Source of the DNA: Candidatus Lokiarchaeota archaeon
GTDB taxonomy: Archaea > Asgardarchaeota > Thorarchaeia > Thorarchaeales > Thorarchaeaceae
Direction: 5' to 3'
Length of the DNA: 47,693 bases
Assembly: GCA_014730275.1 (NCBI GenBank)
Contig: WJIL01000082.1
Span: 1-47,693 of the forward strand
Positions 15,908 to 24,390 of the stretch are shown piece by piece. Numbering within the stretch: position 1 is the first letter of the stretch; the number at the start of each line of letters is the position of its first letter. The notes beneath the pieces are model-generated. The model searched no databases, had not been told where the DNA came from, and saw only the letters and a list, made by a program, of their open reading frames with translations. A program made the translations under genes and the position numbers.

Positions 15908-16789
15908 CTACTCAGTCACAATATCCGATACTATCGCGAAATCAATCTCTTCAAAAGCCAAATTCTTGAGAAGAGTAAGCCATCGTTCCCTAAAATCACG
16001 CTGGTTAGCTTGCATGCCATAGGCAGGAACACCTAGCCGTCGTGATACTTCTTGAGGAGACAAAGCCCCCTTGAGATCCTGTTTGTTTGCTATTGCAATC
16101 ATACGAGCATAAGGCAATTCATTCTTCAGAACAGGAAAAGCTACCCGTTTCGTCCACTTCATATTGTCAGGAGTCGAATCTGTCACTAGGACAATCATGC
16201 TCCCTGCACGAATAATCTTACCCCATTCCTGGACGAATCTATCTTGCCCTCCAAGGTCAAAGACGCTAAAGACGTAAGGATCAAAATCGGCCTTTAGAAG
16301 TGCCTTATCTCCGAAAAATGTGGGTACATAATCCTGTGGAGGGCCTCGCGAGGGCAAGGTAGCTAGCTCGAGAAGTGTTGTCTTTCCAGTACCACCATGG
16401 CCTGCAAGGCAAACCTTTGCCGGTATTCGTCCAACAATGTTTCGGAATCCCTCACGGAATGGAGAGAAATCAGTTGATTTCCATTCATCTGTTTCAAGGA
16501 CTCTCTCAAAGGCAGTCATGAATTTCGAAACCATGTTCATGAGTGCTTCATGTACCTTCTGAATGGATGCCTGTCGGTCCATGGTAAGGATGAATTGTGT
16601 ATCATGGCTGTTCATGTAGACATAGCGATAACGCTCTATTTCCATGTTGTCGATATTCCATTCCTGCAGCTTCTGGGCTGAAGAACTAACAAGTTGCATT
16701 ACAGCCGAAGTATCCAAGTCCTTGTTCGGAACTATAACGTCTTCGAACAGACTTTTTCCTTCTCTGAAAACATGGATTTCTCTAATCAT
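15908..16789 (-). CDS. Arf-like small GTPase fused to an N-terminal longin-like domain
   Basis: This 293-aa protein has two parts. Residues ~1-105 follow a longin/roadblock-like pattern: IREIHVFREGKSLFEDVI strand hairpin, AVMQLVSSSAQKLQEW helix, ERYRYVYMNSHDTQFILTM strands and VHEALMNMVSKFMTAFERVL helix. Residues ~120-285 form a Ras-superfamily GTPase. G1 is GHGGTGKT (130-137), G2 Thr lies in VPTFFGD (~155-161), G3 is DLGGQ (178-182, the Arf-type DxGGQ) and G4 is NKQD (235-238). G5 is not a clean SAK; YGMQANQ near 257-263 may replace it. All nucleotide-binding residues look intact. There is no N-terminal Gly or C-terminal Cys for lipid attachment. The gene overlaps the upstream 72-aa frame by one base and starts a run of coiled-coil genes. 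It may act as a switch at the membrane, regulated in cis by its own longin-like domain (inference). Confidence 0.83.
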   Translation of the reverse strand: MIREIHVFREGKSLFEDVIVPNKDLDTSAVMQLVSSSAQKLQEWNIDNMEIERYRYVYMNSHDTQFILTMDRQASIQKVHEALMNMVSKFMTAFERVLETDEWKSTDFSPFREGFRNIVGRIPAKVCLAGHGGTGKTTLLELATLPSRGPPQDYVPTFFGDKALLKADFDPYVFSVFDLGGQDRFVQEWGKIIRAGSMIVLVTDSTPDNMKWTKRVAFPVLKNELPYARMIAIANKQDLKGALSPQEVSRRLGVPAYGMQANQRDFRERWLTLLKNLAFEEIDFAIVSDIVTE

Positions 16790-17007
16790 TAGCCAATCAA
16801 CGTCCTTTGGTTCTTACATTCAAAAGCGAGCTCCCAATCCAAGAGACAGGATAGAGGATTGGAGCAGGTCCCGATACCAAGATTACCAAGCAAGGATTTG
16901 AGGGTTATCTGTGTGTCCTTGCTGCTGGGCTGAAGAACGATGGAACGAAGTGAGAGGATGACATTGTCACCCACATACAGTTTTCCTCCGTCACATCCGC
17001 GATTCAT
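16789..17007 (-). CDS. Possible small protein, translationally coupled to the GTPase
   Basis: A 72-residue frame runs from ATG 17007 to a stop that overlaps the GTPase ATG as TAATG. This is the classic coupling arrangement and also the spacing used elsewhere in this window. The first half (GGKLYVGDNVILSLRSIVLQ) looks like a small beta-barrel. The second half is less protein-like and holds Cys at 48, 54 and 64. Upstream, GGGGATT lies ahead of the ATG. With 44 nt to the preceding stop it fills an otherwise empty gap. No family recognised; it could still be a chance frame. Confidence 0.42.
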   Translation of the reverse strand: MNRGCDGGKLYVGDNVILSLRSIVLQPSSKDTQITLKSLLGNLGIGTCSNPLSCLLDWELAFECKNQRTLIG

Positions 17008-17051
17008 GCTAATCCCCAGTGGTTCTACAAGATCAAGACTAACTTGTTCTA

Positions 17052-20000
17052 CTATTCCTCTGAACCCTCCTTACCTTCAATTAAAGCCTCAAGTTCCTTC
17101 TTGGAGAGTTTCTTGATTTCGTCCTCACTCATCGACTCGGTGATGTAGTCAGGTAGTTGTTCAATAAGTTCCCGCTTGGTCAGCGGCTTCTCTTCAGCTT
17201 CACTTTCTTCATCTGGAGCTTCTTCTGCCTCAGCTTCAGCCTCTTCAGGCTCCTCAATCTCTTCGTCTGGAAGCACCTCTTCGACATCTTCCTCAGGCAA
17301 GATTTCTTCAACCTCTTCTTCGGGAAGGCTCTCCTCGCCCTCGTCTTCAGGCAAGACCTCCTCTACCTCTTCTTCGGGGAGAATCTCTTCCGCTTCCGCT
17401 TCGGCCTCTTCCTCAGATACAACTTCTTCCTCTTCAGCCGCGGTCTCTTCAGCTTCGGTCTCCTCAGGCTCGACTTCTTCCTCCGAGGGTTCCTCTGGCT
17501 CCATCTCGCCTTCAAGGTCCTCCTCGGTAGGCTCTTCAGCCAATAGCTCGGCTTCGGTAACAATCGCCTCAGCCTTCTTCATGCTTATGCCATCAATATC
17601 TGCCAAAGTGTCTGCATCAGCTTCTGAGAGGGCACTAAGACTACCGTAGCCAGCTTCTTCCAGTCTCTCCGCAAGAGTGGGACCTACACCAGAAATATCG
17701 GATATGGAAAGCCCCTCCTCTTCTTCGATTTCTTCAAGCTCGGCTTCAAGCTCGGCTTCGTAGTCAGGAGCCTCTTCAACAGGAGCTGGCTCCTCCTCGC
17801 TAATCTCATCAAGTGCGTCAAGTTCGCCAAGAAGGTCCTCGGCTTCCTCGCCAAGGGTTTCCTCAAACTCGACTTCTGGGCCCGTATCGATTCTAGGTGC
17901 CTTCATGTCGAGTTCAGCAAGACCAGCAGCGAGCAAATCGGAGACTACCATACCCATCGATTTGATGTCGTCGACGGTGGCGGTCTTGTTCTCTTCCATA
18001 TCGCTGATGGCGCTTTCAATCTGCTTGATTGCGTGTGGGCGTCTCCATCGCTGGATACCAACTGCGCTACCAACAACAAGGACGAAAAGACCAAACATAA
18101 TCACTGCAAGATTGACCAAGCTTCGCTGAACCCTACCAACCAAAGGAATGTTGTAGGTTGGCGGACTTACGTACACATTTAGTGTAATAACCTGGTCTCC
18201 TGAAGTTGCTGTGTGGTTCTGGTACCCTGAAGCCGTTGCTGTAAGACTAATCTCGTACGGATCAGTCTGAGCCTCACCAAGGTCAGCTGCTTCAAAGCTA
18301 AAGTAGTAGTGAGTTCCATTAAATTCTGGTTGGATAGGATCTTCATCGCCAGGGAAGAACACACTAACTGATGGGCCCGCATCAGCATCATCATCAACAG
18401 GACGGTCATTATAGGTGTCCCAGTACCTGAAGTAGGCTGTTGCTGACTGGTCCTCCTCGATGTATACAGCAGGCCCGGTCAATTCTGTTGGAGCCAGCAT
18501 CGTGAGAGGAATGGATACAGTATCAACAGAGTAATTCTGTATCTGAGTCGTGAAGTTGAGTAGGTAGGTCTTTGGTACCTCGATACCTTCAACTGAGGGG
18601 TTGAACTCAAACACGTATTCGCCTTCAACAAAGGAGGCCGTTCTCTGGATACCACCCCAGTCAAACTGAATTGTTGCATCTTCCAAGGTTGTTCCTTTAT
18701 AGGTGAGGGCGAAGGAGATTTCAGCCGCTGTCTCTACTGTGTGGATTTTCAACAAGCTGCTAGTATCAGTTGAAAGGTCTGCTGCCAGTGGATTAAGAGT
18801 CATTTCTATGTCAACTGGTGAGACCGTGTAGTTCTCCCTAGTGACAACGATTCGAAGTGTCCTGTCACCAGCAGGCACCTTGGTTGTGTTCAATGAAACA
18901 CTGTATACATCAGTTCCTGCATTGAAGCTAAATTGCCCTGTAACTGACTGGAACCCAGTCCAATAATAGGTAGCATTAGCCTCAATCTTCGTGCCCGTCT
19001 GTCCTACTAAGCCAACTTGGAACTGGATATTGACTTGATCAGTCCAATCACCTTCGTACAATCCATCATCAAGTCCCTCTGTCAACATTATGATTGTAGC
19101 GCTTCTGGGGTCTATAGTTATTTCAATATCCACTACACCATCAACGTAGTTAGGAATAGTATATTCGATTTCTAGCTCGTAAGGATCTGGTCGAGAAGCG
19201 AAGTACTCCTCAGTGTCGATTGTTACCGAGAAAGTTCCATTTGAGTGGGATACCATTGGGATTGCTGTTTCACCGTAAACAAGCTCAACTACAGCATTGA
19301 TCCATACGAATTCGTCGTGTACTATATCTGTAAGATTGGCAGTTACAATGAGATCCTGTTCCCATTCAACATCGGGAATATCTCCCACGACAAGCTCCGT
19401 AGGAGTCTCTTGCATCACCACAACTACAAATGAAGGATCGTGGCTTTGATAGCCCGAACCATCCATCTCTATTTGAATGGAATATGTTCCGGTATATTCG
19501 AAAACATTCATTCCTAATGTTCGAGTGTCCACCTCGAAACTGTAGGTACCATTTCCATAGTTTTGATACTCGGTAATGTCAATTCCTAGGGGGTTAAGAG
19601 TGAGAACTACGTCACTAGGTGTATCTATTGGAGCATTGTCAAGAGTGTTATTCCAGTAGTATCTTACGCTGAACACGTCAGCGTAGTAAGGTGTAAAGAT
19701 AGCTTTTTCGAGTACAATCTCATTTGGTACTTCCTGGATTCTCACATAAACCGTTCTCGTTGTGTTCATTGATCCAGGCCTTTCTGCAGTAACTACTATC
19801 GGATACAAGTCGTCAATTGGTGTTGCGTCATCAGCATCAAGTGTGACGCTATAGACGCCTTCCACATCATGACTAAGAGTTCCTTGCTGGTCAATAATGA
19901 AACCGTATTCCCAGCTGTAGGATACCGAAGCATCATCTATTGAGGTATTGAATCTTGAATTGTCGAGAACTCGAATCTCAAGATCAAAGGTTCGAGTCCA

Positions 20001-23000
20001 GTACACCTCAAGGGGAGTCTCTGTTGACCCGTATTCTGTCTCAATTGTGAGAGGAACAAGGATGTCTACAAACAGGTCTATGGACTTGGATTCGTGGTTT
20101 GCGAGGGTTGCATCTAGTTCAATGGTATAAGTACCAGATTCAACTGTGGTGCCAACCGTGATAAGATAGATTCCACCACCGTCATACTCAACATCGAAGG
20201 TTCCATTCCAATTGTGAGTGAAATCAGCTTCCTCTAAGCCTGTGCTATCTTCATTTCTAAGGAATTCAATTTGAAAAGTTGCTTCGCTCGCCCAGTCAAC
20301 AGAAATTGGTCCAGCATCATCTGCGGTTAGCGTAGTCAGTGCTTCTGAGACAGTAATCCAATCCATGTATGTTGCTGTTGTGTAATTGCCTTTTGTGCAA
20401 CTAATACGCACGTCCCATTCACCCACGGGAACAATATCTCTGGTGAAACTGTAGGTAATGTCACCCGTGCCTTCAGTATCTAGCATTTTTGAGACATTGA
20501 TATACGAGATGCCGGTTTCATGATTTATCCATTCTATATCAACTTCAAGATCGTCTAGTTGAGGATTAGTCCCATTCCATTGAATGACATATTGAAATGT
20601 GAAATCCTGAGGGAGGGGCGCCCACTCATAGTTGGAGTAGCTCACACTCACAATCTCCATAGGAAGCTTCTGAATCGATACATCAGCTTGTATTGTCTGA
20701 TTGAGGTAGTTCGGTTTATTGAAGAAAACATCAAGAAGATAGGTATCAACAGGTAATCCTGTCAAAGCTTCACTAGGTAGACTATATGTGCCATTTCCGT
20801 TATCTATGAGATTTCCACTACGGATTGATAGAGTACCGACTCTTACGGAGTATGTATGAATAGTCAATTCTGTTACATTCTCTTCATTCGTTGTATCTTC
20901 AAGCCAGAACAGGTGCTCGTAATTGGTACTGTAATATTCGGAGATTAGGGTTGTTTCAGCCCCGCCTGCAGTTCTTGCTGAAAGTACAGTCACATAGACA
21001 GAAATTGGTGTAGGATCGTTCATTGAATCCGTGTTAGCAGTCATTTCAATTCTATATGCTGTATCTGAGACATTCATGAGCCAATAGTCAGTATCAATGG
21101 TCACAGTGAAGTTGATGTTTGATATCTTTTCAACCCAGTCATAACCGGACTGATTCCAAGTTCCAGAACCAATTTCCAATTCGTTTAGGTAGATTGTGAA
21201 ATTGACCCAAGTACTGCTATCAAATGATATTGGATGTGTCTCGTTTGCACCATCACGGTCGAAGTATCCGACGGTGAATGTTGCATTTTCTCCCCACCGT
21301 TTATTGATGAAATACTTAGTAGAATTGAGTTCTGTATAAAGATCCGGATAATCTGGTGTTTGGAGGAATATTATGTTGACAAACTCCCAATCATAATCAC
21401 ATTTGGCAAGTATTTCGTCAGTTGTGCCGTTCTTCTGATCTGCAGATTCAGCGGTCAGATTATAACCCACATAGTATGGATTACTCATGTTTGCATGAAT
21501 ATAGAAGAAGGTAACATGGCCTGTGCTATTCGTAGTTCCTTGTGCAATTAGCCCATTGCCTTTCAATGTAACATTCACTTGAGCGCCTTCAACATAGGTG
21601 GTAGGTCCTGTTTGTACTCTTACAGCAAGCCGGGAAATTGGCAGTTCCATAACCTGCTCCGTGTATCCCTGCAGATCATCGAGAACAACCGTATAGTTCC
21701 TTGCTACGCGAGTTTGGGAATAATCATCATTCTTCCATACATCTAGGTTCCATGTGCCATTTGCTATTCGGTAAAAGCTATAATCACCGTTCTCATCGGT
21801 AGTCTTGGTTATTTGAAAGAGCGAGGGGTCCACGGAGTTGTTAACTTTCACATAGGCATTTTCTACCGGAAGATCATCCCATGAAGTAACATGGATATCC
21901 AAGGTAATCAATGGTATAGTCCAATCGTACTCAAAGCCTCCACCATTGAATTCCTCTTGCGATATCGACCAGCTACCAAAGAACTCCATCTCGTCATATC
22001 CGTAGGACCATCCCAAAGATCCAGCATATCGAGCGTAGACCTTGTAGTCGTCTTGTGGTACCCTATTGAAATGAACCCAACCTGTTGAATTCGTCTGGCC
22101 TTGAGCTATATAATCTGTAGAGCTTCCTGTTTCATTGTTCAGGCGTAGATTCGTATCCTCGTCAGGATTATCACTCATTGGATCGTTCATAAGGTCATGT
22201 AGGTAGATATCGAACGAAGCCACATCAAGAGTGATTTCTACGTTTGTAACAGTAGAAGTAATCGGATAGTTGGACGTATCACGAATCCAAACATGGTCAT
22301 AGGAAGTGGTGAGCCAGTTTGCTGCATCAATCTCTGAGCGAATTTCATAGGTCGCGTTATTGAGTCCTTCAAACACAATCAGACCATTGGAATCAGTGGT
22401 TCCTGTGCGATTCAGGCCGTTATCATCAGTCCAGACCTCACCGGTAGAACTGTTGTGCAGCGTAACTGTTACATCTTCAATTGGAAGGCCATCAAGATCT
22501 TTGACTGTGATATCAAATTCGAAAAGCTTGATTTCTTCGCCGTACTCGATTGCTAGAGCGTTTTCATCGCCTTCAGGTCCGTAGGAAGGAACCATCCATC
22601 CGTAACCTTGGTCCCCGTTTGGTCCGTATGGTGAGGTTGTATCGAAACGAGCAGCTCTTGAAATGCTAATAGTCGCATTTGACTCGATGTTATACATGCT
22701 GTAAGATGATGATTGTGGCATAAAGAAATCGACACCACCAGCTGGAATCTCGAAATTCGCGTTATTTGCACCAGTGATGGTAACGTTTGCATTTTCAACA
22801 GCATGGATGAAGAACTTCATTTCTCGACCACCGAGAACCTTGAACTCGGTACCAAAACGGTAGCCGTCAGTTGTTGATGACCAATCTCCATAGTCTCTAA
22901 CATCGTCAGGCATGTATATGCCTTCAATAGTCAAGTCTGCATCGGATCGTGCCTTGATGTGAAGGATATCTTCAGGATCGCCATCATACCATGGTGAACC

Positions 23001-24389
23001 ATCTCCGGCGCTTCCATGACCGATGAGGTAAGATGCACCTGATGATACCGTTGCTCCATCCACGATTTTGGTCCATCCTGATGCATGAGTCATCCTCCAG
23101 ACATCGATAGTGGCACTAGAATCACCGATGTTGATAACCCTAGTTCTATCTTCACTGTGACCCATGTCGATTGTGTAGAATTCACTACCAGCAAGTTTCC
23201 CATCAGCTGTTGGATAGGGACCCATGATGTCTCTTGAGTAGGCAGCATCATGATCTCCGCTTCGGACAGAAACTGGTGCTGAGGAGTTGACAACCATGTA
23301 GGTCTTGTAATTGACTCGACCCTTCATGATGTACTCGCCCGCGTCCAAAATGGCTGGCCACGAGGTTACTTCGGTCCTGTTGAAGAAATACCAGCCTGAA
23401 TCAGGACTTTCAGAAGTTGTCATTACACTGACTTCAGTATCATTCTGATGGGCTTGAATCCAGTATTTTCCTTCATCATTGCTATCAAAGCCCTCAACAC
23501 CTCCAAGTACGAAATGAGTGCCTGTGCCTTGTCCAAGTTCATCAACACCAGGGAACCAATCGTTGAGAGCAGAGTTGCTAACACCCTTATTTCCTCTGCC
23601 AGCTGAGACTGCTAAGGGGTAGTTCGATTGAATTTTGTAGAAGCCAACGAATTCTGTATCGGTATTAGTTGATGGTTCATAACGAATTCCGTCGTATTTG
23701 CCTAGTGTACCAGTTGGCACATTCGTGGGCGTTGTATCATTGTTCGCCCACAATGTATCTACATTCTGTGGATCGTCCCAAGATTCTGCGGAATCGTCCC
23801 ACATTTCGACGGTGTAGTTATTGCTATCATAATATGATACGAGATTAATCAAAGAGTAAGTGTAAGTAGTATAGGTGAAAGGATAGAAATCAGGATAACC
23901 AACGGTACCAACATCATCATCTGCATAATAGACATAGTAGTTCTTCTCAGTCATTCCTTCGCTCACGTTAATCTTGAAGGACACTCGAGCAGACTTCACA
24001 AAATCGGTACCTGTGTAGTAGGTGACATTCCAGGTCTGAAACGGTAGCATTTCCCATGAACCGCCATCGTAGTATCCCACACGGATAGATCCATCATAGC
24101 AGTGACCATCTTCGAACGTGAGATACAGATGTACTGGACTAAGTTGTCTATCACCTATGCCAGGTTCTGTGATATTATAGTATCTACGATATAGAAAGGT
24201 GGAATTCCACCAGCTTGCTTCATCTTGCTCACCCGCAATCTGGGTAGGACCTTCAACGATATTTAGACCATCATCACTTGAAAGATCCTCTGCCCCCGAA
24301 GAGTCGTAGGTGGGAGTGGCAGTCGTGGATACCAAGAAGAGAACTGCTACAAATGAAACCAGTAGTGCGATTCGAATTGACTTCTTCAT
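17052..24389 (-). CDS. Giant surface protein: DUF2341-like N-terminus, tandem Ig/CnaB-like domains, TM, HhH-bearing cytoplasmic tail
   Basis: This 2445-aa protein opens with a signal peptide (MKKSIRIALLVSFVAVLFLV). A DUF2341-like domain follows (~40-150, WWNSTFLYRRYYN ... NYYVYYADD), then a large beta region to ~600. Carboxypeptidase-regulatory/CnaB-like domains (~620-960; VTVTLHNSSTGEVWTDDNG, VHFNRVPQDDYKVYARY) and a long series of Ig-like repeats extend to ~2080. Dozens of Asn-X-Ser/Thr sites suggest dense N-glycosylation. One TM helix lies at about 2090-2112, followed by basic RWRRPHAIKQ, so the C-terminus is cytoplasmic. The tail has a helical segment, a helix-hairpin-helix (~2227-2280, ISGVGPTLAERLEEAG and IDGISMKKAEAIV), an acidic repeat block and a terminal SAP/HeH-like motif (~2401-2440, LTKRELIEQLPDYI). 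One base separates its ATG from the stop of the longin-like/winged-helix gene. Probably an S-layer-like or adhesion component. Confidence 0.85.
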   Translation of the reverse strand: MKKSIRIALLVSFVAVLFLVSTTATPTYDSSGAEDLSSDDGLNIVEGPTQIAGEQDEASWWNSTFLYRRYYNITEPGIGDRQLSPVHLYLTFEDGHCYDGSIRVGYYDGGSWEMLPFQTWNVTYYTGTDFVKSARVSFKINVSEGMTEKNYYVYYADDDVGTVGYPDFYPFTYTTYTYSLINLVSYYDSNNYTVEMWDDSAESWDDPQNVDTLWANNDTTPTNVPTGTLGKYDGIRYEPSTNTDTEFVGFYKIQSNYPLAVSAGRGNKGVSNSALNDWFPGVDELGQGTGTHFVLGGVEGFDSNDEGKYWIQAHQNDTEVSVMTTSESPDSGWYFFNRTEVTSWPAILDAGEYIMKGRVNYKTYMVVNSSAPVSVRSGDHDAAYSRDIMGPYPTADGKLAGSEFYTIDMGHSEDRTRVINIGDSSATIDVWRMTHASGWTKIVDGATVSSGASYLIGHGSAGDGSPWYDGDPEDILHIKARSDADLTIEGIYMPDDVRDYGDWSSTTDGYRFGTEFKVLGGREMKFFIHAVENANVTITGANNANFEIPAGGVDFFMPQSSSYSMYNIESNATISISRAARFDTTSPYGPNGDQGYGWMVPSYGPEGDENALAIEYGEEIKLFEFDITVKDLDGLPIEDVTVTLHNSSTGEVWTDDNGLNRTGTTDSNGLIVFEGLNNATYEIRSEIDAANWLTTSYDHVWIRDTSNYPITSTVTNVEITLDVASFDIYLHDLMNDPMSDNPDEDTNLRLNNETGSSTDYIAQGQTNSTGWVHFNRVPQDDYKVYARYAGSLGWSYGYDEMEFFGSWSISQEEFNGGGFEYDWTIPLITLDIHVTSWDDLPVENAYVKVNNSVDPSLFQITKTTDENGDYSFYRIANGTWNLDVWKNDDYSQTRVARNYTVVLDDLQGYTEQVMELPISRLAVRVQTGPTTYVEGAQVNVTLKGNGLIAQGTTNSTGHVTFFYIHANMSNPYYVGYNLTAESADQKNGTTDEILAKCDYDWEFVNIIFLQTPDYPDLYTELNSTKYFINKRWGENATFTVGYFDRDGANETHPISFDSSTWVNFTIYLNELEIGSGTWNQSGYDWVEKISNINFTVTIDTDYWLMNVSDTAYRIEMTANTDSMNDPTPISVYVTVLSARTAGGAETTLISEYYSTNYEHLFWLEDTTNEENVTELTIHTYSVRVGTLSIRSGNLIDNGNGTYSLPSEALTGLPVDTYLLDVFFNKPNYLNQTIQADVSIQKLPMEIVSVSYSNYEWAPLPQDFTFQYVIQWNGTNPQLDDLEVDIEWINHETGISYINVSKMLDTEGTGDITYSFTRDIVPVGEWDVRISCTKGNYTTATYMDWITVSEALTTLTADDAGPISVDWASEATFQIEFLRNEDSTGLEEADFTHNWNGTFDVEYDGGGIYLITVGTTVESGTYTIELDATLANHESKSIDLFVDILVPLTIETEYGSTETPLEVYWTRTFDLEIRVLDNSRFNTSIDDASVSYSWEYGFIIDQQGTLSHDVEGVYSVTLDADDATPIDDLYPIVVTAERPGSMNTTRTVYVRIQEVPNEIVLEKAIFTPYYADVFSVRYYWNNTLDNAPIDTPSDVVLTLNPLGIDITEYQNYGNGTYSFEVDTRTLGMNVFEYTGTYSIQIEMDGSGYQSHDPSFVVVVMQETPTELVVGDIPDVEWEQDLIVTANLTDIVHDEFVWINAVVELVYGETAIPMVSHSNGTFSVTIDTEEYFASRPDPYELEIEYTIPNYVDGVVDIEITIDPRSATIIMLTEGLDDGLYEGDWTDQVNIQFQVGLVGQTGTKIEANATYYWTGFQSVTGQFSFNAGTDVYSVSLNTTKVPAGDRTLRIVVTRENYTVSPVDIEMTLNPLAADLSTDTSSLLKIHTVETAAEISFALTYKGTTLEDATIQFDWGGIQRTASFVEGEYVFEFNPSVEGIEVPKTYLLNFTTQIQNYSVDTVSIPLTMLAPTELTGPAVYIEEDQSATAYFRYWDTYNDRPVDDDADAGPSVSVFFPGDEDPIQPEFNGTHYYFSFEAADLGEAQTDPYEISLTATASGYQNHTATSGDQVITLNVYVSPPTYNIPLVGRVQRSLVNLAVIMFGLFVLVVGSAVGIQRWRRPHAIKQIESAISDMEENKTATVDDIKSMGMVVSDLLAAGLAELDMKAPRIDTGPEVEFEETLGEEAEDLLGELDALDEISEEEPAPVEEAPDYEAELEAELEEIEEEEGLSISDISGVGPTLAERLEEAGYGSLSALSEADADTLADIDGISMKKAEAIVTEAELLAEEPTEEDLEGEMEPEEPSEEEVEPEETEAEETAAEEEEVVSEEEAEAEAEEILPEEEVEEVLPEDEGEESLPEEEVEEILPEEDVEEVLPDEEIEEPEEAEAEAEEAPDEESEAEEKPLTKRELIEQLPDYITESMSEDEIKKLSKKELEALIEGKEGSEE
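17251..17390 (-). repeat. 27-bp tandem repeats encoding acidic nonapeptides
   Basis: About five degenerate 27-bp units encode LPEEEVEEV, LPEDEGEES, LPEEEVEEI, LPEEDVEEV and LPDEEIEEP in the cytoplasmic tail of the giant surface protein. The block is absent as a repeat from the paralogue at 25956-32783, where a longer non-repetitive acidic stretch takes its place. Confidence 0.7.
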
Positions 24390-24390
24390 T

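Noticed and set aside
17157-17649. Long + strand frames opposite the acidic tail of the giant protein
   Set aside because: They are antisense to Glu-rich repeats and so appear as Ser- or Phe/Leu-rich low-complexity sequence without start signals.
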